From NCBI GenBank assembly GCA_017935825.1, contig JAGBGW010000290.1, positions 1-9,324 of the forward strand: a stretch of 9,324 bases of DNA. Direction: 5' to 3'. Shown here piece after piece: positions 1 through 5,624 of this stretch. Origin of the DNA: Clostridia bacterium. Its GTDB lineage: Bacteria > Bacillota > Clostridia > Christensenellales > Maliibacteriaceae. The notes beneath the pieces were generated by a model. It was not told the origin of the DNA, made no database searches, and was given only the letters and a program-made list of their open reading frames with translations. The position numbers and the translations under genes were made by a program. How positions within the stretch are numbered: the first letter of the stretch is position 1; every line of letters begins with the position of its first letter.

Positions 1-693
1 GAGCAGACGGGAGGCCGGGGCCGGCTTGGACGGGCCTGGAGTGCCCCCAGAGGAGAAGGCGTGTGGATGTCGGTGCTGCTGCGCCCGGAGCTGGCGCCTG
101 CCGATATTGCGCAGATCACCCTTCTGACGGGGCTGGCGGTCTGCGACGCCATCCGAGAGGTAACCGGGCTCAACGTGCAAATCAAGTGGCCCAACGACAT
201 TCTCTTAAACGGCAAAAAGGTGGCAGGCATTTTGACCGAGCTTTCCGTCTCTTCTGACGGACAGGTCAAATGGATCGTGGTAGGCATCGGCGTCAACGTC
301 AACACCCGTTTTGCAGACTTCCCCGAAGACGTGCAGGATATCGCCACCAGCCTTTATTTCGAGCGCGGACTTGAATGTTCCCGTCTTGAACTTGTGCGCG
401 CCATCTGCGACCAGATGGAAGTACTCTATCGCGACTTCATCGCCTGCGGCGGTGATGCCAAGGTGTTCCTGCCCCGCTACAAGGTCTATTCTGCCACACT
501 GCTTCGCCGCGTTGAAATGTACGCAGGCAACGAAAAGGTGGAAGGCATTGCAGAGGACTTCGATGAGGGCGGCGCCCTTTTGATCCGCACCGACGACGGC
601 AAGCTTTGCCGTATGTTTACCGGAGAGGTTACATCCCATCCGCAAGAGGAAAGCGACGACACTGACGAAATCATGGGAGGAGATGCCCAATGA
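1..693 (+). CDS. birA: Biotin-[acetyl-CoA-carboxylase] ligase BirA, 5'-truncated by the window edge
   Basis: The enzyme activates biotin with ATP to biotinyl-5'-AMP and transfers it to a lysine of biotin carboxyl carrier proteins in the cytoplasm. The frame is open from base 1, and the first residues already belong to the catalytic domain: GGRGRLGR (fragment residues 4-11) is the biotinyl-AMP binding loop. KWPND (62-66) and GKKVAGIL (71-78, containing the lysine that contacts biotin in the family) follow, then VVGIGVNVN. The last ~50 residues fit the small SH3-like C-terminal domain (EGIAEDFDEGGALLIR, MFTGEVT), ending in an acidic tail. The fragment has 230 residues. A full bifunctional BirA has about 320-330, so the missing part would be the start of the catalytic domain and possibly an N-terminal DNA-binding domain; whether this BirA is also a repressor cannot be seen. 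The GTG at 61 is internal, not a start. The stop overlaps the nnr start (ATGA), so the two genes are probably co-translated. Confidence 0.95.
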   Translation, partial: EQTGGRGRLGRAWSAPRGEGVWMSVLLRPELAPADIAQITLLTGLAVCDAIREVTGLNVQIKWPNDILLNGKKVAGILTELSVSSDGQVKWIVVGIGVNVNTRFADFPEDVQDIATSLYFERGLECSRLELVRAICDQMEVLYRDFIACGGDAKVFLPRYKVYSATLLRRVEMYAGNEKVEGIAEDFDEGGALLIRTDDGKLCRMFTGEVTSHPQEESDDTDEIMGGDAQ

Positions 694-2225
694 AAATTTT
701 GTACCCTGCACAAATGCGCGAGATCGATGAACGCTCGGTGGAACTGGGCGCATCCGTTTTGCAGCTGATGGAAAATTCCGCCATCCAGCTTGCCCGTGTC
801 ATCAGCGATGTGGCGCCCCAAGGACAGATCGCACTGTTCTGCGGCCGCGGCAACAACGGCGGCGATGCGCTGGCAGCAGCACGACTTCTGCACGAAGCAG
901 GCCGCGATGTGCGCGCCATCGTGCTGGCGCCCGGCGACAGCATCCTGTCCGATGCCGCAAAGCAGAACGCAAGAAGACTGCTTGAGCTGCGCACCCCTGT
1001 AGATTACATCGATTCGGAAGAAACGCTGGAAGACGCACTGGTGCTTTGCCGCGATGCATCTTTGATCGTGGATGCACTCTTTGGCACGGGTCTTACCCGC
1101 GCACCCGAAGGTCTTTTCTACAGCGCCATCAATGCGATCAATAATCATACCGCACCCGTGCTTTGCGTGGACGTGCCCTCCGGCATCAATGCAGAGACAG
1201 GTGAAGTGCCCGGCGTAGCCGTTCGCGGCGATATGACACTGTGCCTGCATCTTCCCAAAGTGGGGCAGCTGCTCTACCCCGGCCGCAGCTACTGCGGCAC
1301 CATTCAGGTGGCAGATATCGGCATTGACCCTGCGCTGACCCCCGAGGATGCACCCGAAATGCTTTGGCATGCAGATGTACAGGCTATGCTGCCCACCCGT
1401 GATGCCAATGCACACAAGGGCAATTTCGGTCACGCTGTGATCTTCGGCGGTTCCCGCGGCATGGCAGGCGCAGGCGAACTTTCCGCCCGTGCATGCATGC
1501 GCTCCGGCGCAGGCAAGACCACGATCTCCTGCCCCCAGAGCCTGCTGAACATCTACATGAGCAAACTGACGGAAGTGATGATCCAGCCCATGCCCGACGA
1601 CGGTCAGGGTATGCTGGGCAGACAGGCCGTTTCCATGCTGGCAGGTCTTCTTTCCGACAAAAACGCCATCGCCATCGGTCCCGGCTGGGGTCGCGGCATG
1701 GATCTTTCTTCCGTGGTACAGGCAGTGCTTGCACAGGCGCAGGCACCCGTGGTCATCGATGCCGACGGCATCGTGGCACTTTCCCGTCTGCCCGACTACA
1801 GAAGAAAGCTGCCCAAGGACACCATCCTCACCCCCCATCCGGGTGAAATGTCGCGCCTTACTTCCATCGATACCGCAGAGATCGTCAAGAACCCCATCCG
1901 TCACTGCCGTGACCTTGCAAGAAGAACGGGTTCCGTAGTGCTTTTGAAGGGCGGCTGCACCGTCATCGCATCCCCCGACGGTCAGGTGACGCTGAACACC
2001 ACCGGTAACTGCGGCATGGCCACCGCAGGCAGCGGCGACGTGCTGACCGGCATCATCACAGCCCTCGTTGCACAGGGTGTGAGCGCCTACGATGCCGCAC
2101 GCATCGGCGCATTTGTCCACGGCCGCGCAGGCGACCTGGCTGCCGAAAAGTACAGCCGCATGGGCATGATCGCAGGCGACATCATCCAGATGCTGCCCCA
2201 GGTCTGGATGGAACTTGGTCTGTAA
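690..2225 (+). CDS. nnr: Bifunctional NAD(P)H-hydrate epimerase / ADP-dependent NAD(P)H-hydrate dehydratase
   Basis: This cytoplasmic metabolite-repair enzyme restores damaged, hydrated NADH and NADPH. The N-terminal YjeF_N domain (about 1-215) interconverts R and S epimers, and the C-terminal ribokinase-like domain (about 225-505) dehydrates the S form with ADP or ATP. Visible motifs are GRGNNGGD (52-59), DALFGTGL (128-135) and DVPSGIN (161-167) in the epimerase half. In the dehydratase half they are KGNFG (243-247), GPGWGRG (330-336), DADG (357-360), HPGEM (383-387), KGG (420-422) and GNCGMATAGSGD (439-450), whose final Asp is the expected catalytic base. The usual family form of that motif is GNPGMATGGSGD, so Cys and Ala replace Pro and Gly here; the catalytic Asp is kept. 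The length of 511 residues is normal for the fused enzyme. The ATG overlaps the birA stop by 4 bases and is preceded by GGGAGGAG (675-682). A strong terminator follows. Confidence 0.96.
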   Translation: MKILYPAQMREIDERSVELGASVLQLMENSAIQLARVISDVAPQGQIALFCGRGNNGGDALAAARLLHEAGRDVRAIVLAPGDSILSDAAKQNARRLLELRTPVDYIDSEETLEDALVLCRDASLIVDALFGTGLTRAPEGLFYSAINAINNHTAPVLCVDVPSGINAETGEVPGVAVRGDMTLCLHLPKVGQLLYPGRSYCGTIQVADIGIDPALTPEDAPEMLWHADVQAMLPTRDANAHKGNFGHAVIFGGSRGMAGAGELSARACMRSGAGKTTISCPQSLLNIYMSKLTEVMIQPMPDDGQGMLGRQAVSMLAGLLSDKNAIAIGPGWGRGMDLSSVVQAVLAQAQAPVVIDADGIVALSRLPDYRRKLPKDTILTPHPGEMSRLTSIDTAEIVKNPIRHCRDLARRTGSVVLLKGGCTVIASPDGQVTLNTTGNCGMATAGSGDVLTGIITALVAQGVSAYDAARIGAFVHGRAGDLAAEKYSRMGMIAGDIIQMLPQVWMELGL

Positions 2226-2240
2226 TATCCGCATAAAATG

Positions 2241-2279
2241 ACAGCAGGAGAAGCTATTTCTCCTGCTGTTTTATTTTTA
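2241..2279 (+). terminator. Rho-independent terminator of the birA-nnr operon
   Basis: A perfect 12-bp stem (2241-2252 with 2258-2269, core AGCAGGAGAA) closes a 5-nt loop GCTAT and runs straight into a T-rich tail, TTTTATTTTTAT. It begins 15 bases after the nnr stop. The ribosome site of the next gene starts about five bases after the tail, which leaves no room for a promoter between the terminator and mazF. Confidence 0.93.
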
Positions 2280-2283
2280 TGAG

Positions 2284-2289
2284 AGAGGA
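2284..2289 (+). promoter_or_regulatory. Ribosome binding site that sets the mazF start
   Basis: AGAGGA lies 8 bases before the ATG at 2298. It directly abuts or overlaps the earlier in-frame ATG at 2289, which therefore has no usable ribosome site. This favours 2298 as the start. The resulting protein also aligns with B. subtilis MazF with an offset of a single residue. Confidence 0.6.
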
Positions 2290-2297
2290 TGATCGCC

Positions 2298-2645
2298 ATG
2301 CCCCAGTACCACCGTGGCGACATCTTTTTTGCGGATCTTTCCCCCGTGCGAGGATCGGAGCAGGGCGGCGGACGTCCTGTACTGATCGTACAGAACGACC
2401 TTGCCAATCGCTACAGCCCCACGGTGATCGTGGCGGTGTTTACGTCCAAGCTGACCAAAAATGACCTGCCCACCCACGTGATGGTCCATCCCGATGAAAG
2501 CGGTTTGCGAAAAACATCCCTCATCCTTGCAGAACAGCTGCGCACACTGGATAAATCCCGTTTGGGAAGATATATCGGTCGGCTGGATGAAGCGCTGATG
2601 AACGAAGTGAATCAAGCGCTGCAGGTAAGTTTGGCACTGGAATAA
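2298..2645 (+). CDS. mazF: MazF/NdoA (PemK-family) endoribonuclease toxin, no adjacent antitoxin
   Basis: This sequence-specific mRNA interferase acts in the cytoplasm as a dimer of SH3-like barrels. The 115-residue protein follows the B. subtilis NdoA/MazF pattern along its whole length: RGDIFFADLSPVRGSEQGG (6-24), GRPVLIVQND (25-34), YSPTVIVAVFTS (39-50), LPTHV (57-61), LILAEQLRTLDKSRL and the terminal NQALQVSLALE. From memory of the family, the catalytic Arg25 and Thr48 of B. subtilis MazF correspond to Arg26 and Thr49 here, so it should be active. The usual partner, a short ribbon-helix-helix antitoxin just upstream, is absent: only a terminator and a ribosome site lie between nnr and this gene. 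An in-frame ATG at 2289 would add three residues but lacks a ribosome site. Expression may depend on read-through from birA-nnr. The gene converges on the pot operon. Confidence 0.92.
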   Translation: MPQYHRGDIFFADLSPVRGSEQGGGRPVLIVQNDLANRYSPTVIVAVFTSKLTKNDLPTHVMVHPDESGLRKTSLILAEQLRTLDKSRLGRYIGRLDEALMNEVNQALQVSLALE

Positions 2646-2659
2646 CACCAAACATTGGC

Positions 2660-2685
2660 GGAACAGGCATGGCCTGTTCCCTACA
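2660..2685 (-). repeat. Solo GTAGGG-type palindrome
   Basis: GGAACAGGC (2660-2668), loop ATG, then GCCTGTTCC (2672-2680) form a perfect 9-bp stem with a 3-nt loop. The stem is followed by CTACA, so the minus strand reads TGTAGGG and then the hairpin. There is no T tract, so it is not a terminator. The same TGTAGGG boundary with a different stem appears at 8563-8586 and at both ends of the neighbouring element, marking one repeat family. It lies 14 bases after the mazF stop. Confidence 0.7.
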
Positions 2686-2694
2686 CAATACCAC

Positions 2695-2777
2695 CGTAGG
2701 GTCGAGGCCATGCCTCGACCGCAAGCGACAGAATACATCCATACGTTTGCGGACCGTCGGGTATGACGGTCCCTACG
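2695..2777. repeat. MITE-like element with CGTAGGG/CCCTACG terminal inverted repeats
   Basis: The 83-bp element is bounded by the 7-bp inverted repeat CGTAGGG (2695-2701) and CCCTACG (2771-2777). Just inside each end is a hairpin. The left one is GGTCGAGGC-CAT-GCCTCGACC (2700-2720, perfect 9 bp). The right one is GGACCGTC with GACGGTCC (2751-2758 and 2765-2772, 8 bp, loop GGGTAT). A further inner pairing, CGCAA (2721-2725 region) with TTGCG (2747-2751), joins the two halves. No coding frame is credible inside. The organisation resembles a non-autonomous mobile or palindromic intergenic repeat. I see no clear target-site duplication at the edges, so mobility is an inference. Confidence 0.65.
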
Positions 2778-2788
2778 AAATCACCCCA

Positions 2789-2891
2789 AACCATATCAAC
2801 ACCGAATCCGAAGGATTCGATTTCACCCTCCCGCAGGGAGGATTTCACCTGCGAAGCAGATTTCACCGTTTGCAAAGCAAACGATTTCACT
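2789..2891 (-). repeat. Hairpin array A: four GTGAAAT linkers separating four distinct palindromes
   Basis: On the minus strand, GTGAAAT occurs four times (plus-strand ATTTCAC at 2884-2890, 2860-2866, 2842-2848 and 2820-2826). After each comes a short palindrome with a triloop, in minus-strand order: GTTTGC-TTT-GCAAAC, CTGC-TTC-GCAG, CCTCCC-TGC-GGGAGG and CGAATCC-TTC-GGATTCG. The array ends with TTGATATGGTT (plus 2789-2799). The stems share no sequence while each keeps perfect self-complementarity, and the linkers are constant. The leading edge abuts the bidirectional terminator. The same architecture recurs at 8373-8504. It lies 3' of potD in the operon's orientation. I do not recognise a named family for it. 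Confidence 0.85.
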
Positions 2892-2942
2892 GCAAATATA
2901 AAAACGCCCGCACGCTACCGTGCGGACGTTTTTTATATTTGC
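2892..2942. terminator. Long bidirectional terminator between mazF and the pot operon
   Basis: The core stem CCGCACG (2908-2914) with CGTGCGG (2919-2925) has loop CTAC. After one C-A mismatch the pairing continues outward through GC and A/T tracts to GCAAATAT...ATATTTGC, with one bulged T. The plus strand reads GTTTTTTAT after the core and the minus strand reads GCGTTTTTAT, so it can stop transcripts from both sides. On the minus strand it begins one base after the potD stop. It also forms the leading hairpin of array A. Confidence 0.9.
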
Positions 2943-2943
2943 C

Positions 2944-4002
2944 TTAGTTTCCCGTTGCGCCAGACTTGATCTCGGACCACATTTCGTTGTACATGTCGAG
3001 GTCGTCGCCCAGATCGTGGAAGTACTCGCAGTTTGCGATGACTTCAGGGGAGGGATAGAAGCGCTCGTCACCGCTGATGGCAGAATCCATGTTGGCCACT
3101 GCCGTAGCGTTGGGAGAGGAGTAGCCGATGTATTCAGCGTTCATCTGTGCGATGTCGGGGCGGCACATGAAGTCGATGAATGCGTGTGCCAGTTCCTGAT
3201 TTTCGGAGTTTGCAGGGATGACCATTGCATCGACCCAAATGTTGGAACCTTCCTCGGGGATCACATAATCAAGATCGGGATTCTGTGCCATTGCATAGGC
3301 TGCATCGCCGCTCCATACAACTGCCATTGCTGCCTCGCCGCGCACCATCTTGTCCTTACCCTGATCGACCACGTAGGAAAGAACGTACTCTTTCTGATCG
3401 ATCAGTGCCAGCTTTGCCTCTTCCAGTTCCGCTGCATCGCGGGAGTTCAAAGAGTAGCCAAGATATTTCAAGGTGATGCCAAGGGAGTCGCGGATGGAGT
3501 CCAGCATCAGGATGTTGTCGTCATACTGGGGATCCCAAAGCACTTCCCAGGAGGTGATGGGTTCGGATACCATGGTGGTGTTATACAGGATGCCCACGGT
3601 GCCCCACATATAAGGCACGCTGTACTTTGCCTCGGGGTCGTAGCCGACGCCGCTGGCAAACTCAGGCGCAATGTGCTCAAAATTGGGAAGGAGACTATAA
3701 TCGATCTCGGCGATCAGGTCTTCTGCGATCATGCGCTCGATGATGTAGTCAGAAGGGAAGATGACGTCGTAGCTGGTGGCGCCGCTTTGCAGAAGCGCAA
3801 ACATGTCTTCGTTGGTGGTGAAAGCGGAGTACTTGACGGTGACGCCGTATTCTTCTTCAAACATATCGATGACAGCGGGGTCGATATAATCTTCCCAGTT
3901 GTACACATGCAGTACCGGCTTTTTGCTGCCGCAGGCGGTAAGGCCCAGCAGCGCAGGCAGTACCAAAACGAGAACCAACACAAGAGCAATTTTTTTGTTC
4001 AT
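2944..4002 (-). CDS. potD: Spermidine/putrescine ABC transporter, substrate-binding lipoprotein PotD
   Basis: PotD captures polyamine outside the membrane and delivers it to the PotB-PotC channel. The 352-residue precursor starts with a lipoprotein signal: MNKK, a run of Leu/Val, then the lipobox LTAC with Cys24 as the lipidation site. The mature part begins with the family hallmark VYNWEDYIDP (33-42). PSDYIIERM (83-91), YSVPYMWGTVGILYN (127-141), VVWSGDAAYAM (228-238) and NIWVDAMVIPA (254-264) follow. Trp256 and Asp258 in that last motif match, by position, the polyamine-contacting Trp255 and Asp257 of E. coli PotD. The E. coli Glu171 position appears to be Asp172 here. AAAGGAGA (plus 4011-4018) lies 8 bases before the ATG. 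It is the last gene of the operon, 30 bases after potC. Putrescine versus spermidine preference cannot be decided from sequence alone. Confidence 0.95.
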   Translation of the reverse strand: MNKKIALVLVLVLVLPALLGLTACGSKKPVLHVYNWEDYIDPAVIDMFEEEYGVTVKYSAFTTNEDMFALLQSGATSYDVIFPSDYIIERMIAEDLIAEIDYSLLPNFEHIAPEFASGVGYDPEAKYSVPYMWGTVGILYNTTMVSEPITSWEVLWDPQYDDNILMLDSIRDSLGITLKYLGYSLNSRDAAELEEAKLALIDQKEYVLSYVVDQGKDKMVRGEAAMAVVWSGDAAYAMAQNPDLDYVIPEEGSNIWVDAMVIPANSENQELAHAFIDFMCRPDIAQMNAEYIGYSSPNATAVANMDSAISGDERFYPSPEVIANCEYFHDLGDDLDMYNEMWSEIKSGATGN

Positions 4003-4032
4003 TGGGGAAGTCTCCTTTTTTGAGAATGTATT

Positions 4033-4815
4033 TTAGTGATGATCTTTGCTGTCCGCAGTCAGGGACTTGCGGTTTGCAATCAAAAGCAGTGTAATGACGC
4101 TGACGAACATGATGGCAGAAAGTGCGTTAATGGTGGGATCGACGCCCGTTCTGGTGCGGGAGTAGATCAGCATCGCAAGGTTCTGTGCTTCAACGGAGGT
4201 GAAGCGGGAGATGACGAAGTCATCCAGCGACATGGTAAATGCCATGATCAGACCCGATACCACGCCCGGCATGATCTCGGGGATGACCACACGGCGGATC
4301 GCCTGCAGAGGCGTTGCGCCAAGATCCAGCGCCGCTTCGTACAGATGGGGATTCATCTGCTGCAGACGGGGCATGACCGAGAAGATGACGTAGGGGATAT
4401 TGAAGGTGATATGGGCAAGCAGCATGGTAAAGAATCCCAGGCGCATGTTCAGGAAGATGAACAGCAGCATCAAGGAAACACCCGTTACGATATCGGGGTT
4501 TACCAGCGGCAGGTAGGTGATGTTGACCAGAATGTTTCGGGGGCCCGGGCGCATATTGTGGATGCCGATGGCGGCGGCCGTACCCACCACGGTGGAAACC
4601 AGCGCCGCGATCACTGCGCAGCCCACGGTGACGTAGAGCGCCTGGATGACGTTGTCATCGCGAAGCAGCTCTGCATACCACTTGAAGGTGAAACCCGTCC
4701 ACTGACCCATGATCTTGGACTCGTTGAAGGAGTAGATGACCAGAATCAAGATCGGTGCGTAGAAGAAGATCAGCAAAATGCCAAGATACAGTTTCTGTAA
4801 AAATCCTTTTTTCAC
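4033..4815 (-). CDS. potC: Spermidine/putrescine ABC transporter permease PotC
   Basis: This is one of the two inner-membrane subunits forming the polyamine channel. The 260-residue protein shows six hydrophobic segments (about 9-29, 58-84, 98-122, 128-148, 184-200 and 230-247), as in E. coli PotC (about 264 residues). The cytoplasmic coupling loop starting EAALDLGATPLQAIRRVV (160-177) is the EAA motif that docks on the ATPase. The segment after it, MSLDDFVISRF, is typical of PotC. It starts with GTG at 4815-4813, and the sequence GTGA overlaps the potB stop by 4 bases. AAGGAG lies 10 bases upstream (plus 4826-4831). This points to translational coupling of the two permease subunits in roughly equal amounts. 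potD follows after 30 bases. Confidence 0.95.
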   Translation of the reverse strand: MKKGFLQKLYLGILLIFFYAPILILVIYSFNESKIMGQWTGFTFKWYAELLRDDNVIQALYVTVGCAVIAALVSTVVGTAAAIGIHNMRPGPRNILVNITYLPLVNPDIVTGVSLMLLFIFLNMRLGFFTMLLAHITFNIPYVIFSVMPRLQQMNPHLYEAALDLGATPLQAIRRVVIPEIMPGVVSGLIMAFTMSLDDFVISRFTSVEAQNLAMLIYSRTRTGVDPTINALSAIMFVSVITLLLIANRKSLTADSKDHH

Positions 4816-5624
4816 AGCAGTGCCGCTCCTTCCCCATTTTTGTCAAACTTGCGCATGATCGCCATGCTAAGCAGCATCAGTGCAAGCAGTACAAGGCTCA
4901 ACGCCGAGCCGTAGTTGTAATTGTAAAGGGTACGGAACTGCTGTTCCACCATTTCACCGAACAGCTGCTGGGTGTTGTTGCCCATGAGCTGAGAGATGGC
5001 GAAGGTGGATGCGGCAGGCATGAACACCATGGTGATGCCCGACACGATGCCGGGGAAAGAAAGGGGCAGGGTGACGCGGGTAAATACGCGCGCACGGTTT
5101 GCACCCAAGTCCTCTGCCGCTTCGATGAGCATGGGATCGATCTTGGAAAGGGAAGAATGGATGGGCATGATCATAAAGGGCAGGAAGTTATACACCATAC
5201 CCAGTATTACTGCGCCGTCGGTGTACAGAAGCTTTTGCGGAGGCAGTCCCACGGAAGCAAGGAAGGTATTGATGATGCCCGTGCGCTCCAGAATAACAGC
5301 CCATGCATAAGTACGAAGCAGGAAGTTCATCCACATGGGTACCATGTAAAGTACAAGAATGAGACTTTTGCGCTTCAAATTTTTGGAGCAAAGGCACATC
5401 GCAGCGGGATAGCCCAAAATGATGCAGATGACGGTGGAGATAAACGCCATGTAAAGCGAACGCCAAAGTGCGGTCATGGGCAGTTCGCCAAAGGCGCGCA
5501 CCATGTTCTCCACGGAAAAACTTCCGTCCTGCGTGAATGCATAGTAGACGATCATCAGCATGGGGACCACGATGAAGATCATCATCCACACGATGTAGGG
5601 CGAAGCCAAAAACTTACGTTTCAT
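4812..5624 (-). CDS. potB: Spermidine/putrescine ABC transporter permease PotB
   Basis: This is the second channel subunit of the polyamine importer. From the chosen start (MKRKFLASPYIVWMMIF) it is 270 residues, close to E. coli PotB (about 275). Hydrophobic segments lie near 10-30, 55-77, 88-108, 137-157, 188-210 and 238-257. The EAA coupling loop begins EAAEDLGANRARVFTRVTLP (168-187). The frame is open for 17 more codons upstream, but those lie inside the end of potA and encode an Arg/Pro-rich stretch unlike the family. GAGGAGG (plus 5634-5640) sits 9 bases before the ATG at 5624. The start therefore overlaps the potA end by 11 bases, and the stop overlaps potC by 4, so translation is coupled on both sides. 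Confidence 0.95.
   Translation of the reverse strand: MKRKFLASPYIVWMMIFIVVPMLMIVYYAFTQDGSFSVENMVRAFGELPMTALWRSLYMAFISTVICIILGYPAAMCLCSKNLKRKSLILVLYMVPMWMNFLLRTYAWAVILERTGIINTFLASVGLPPQKLLYTDGAVILGMVYNFLPFMIMPIHSSLSKIDPMLIEAAEDLGANRARVFTRVTLPLSFPGIVSGITMVFMPAASTFAISQLMGNNTQQLFGEMVEQQFRTLYNYNYGSALSLVLLALMLLSMAIMRKFDKNGEGAALL

Noticed and set aside
486..2234. Long open frame on the minus strand opposite birA and nnr
   Set aside because: Its Cys/His/Gly-rich translation has no domain pattern and is the antisense of two well-supported enzymes with complete motifs; long antisense frames arise from the codon bias here.
2660..2685. Terminator for mazF
   Set aside because: The palindrome is perfect but has no T tract; the bidirectional hairpin at 2892-2942 is the convincing terminator.
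2920..4023. Plus-strand open frame of 367 codons opposite potD
   Set aside because: Antisense of a complete PotD with lipobox and ligand-site motifs; the translation is rich in His, Cys and Val without recognisable domains. The similar plus-strand frames at 4036-4800, 4755-5684 and 5701-6651 are rejected for the same reason.
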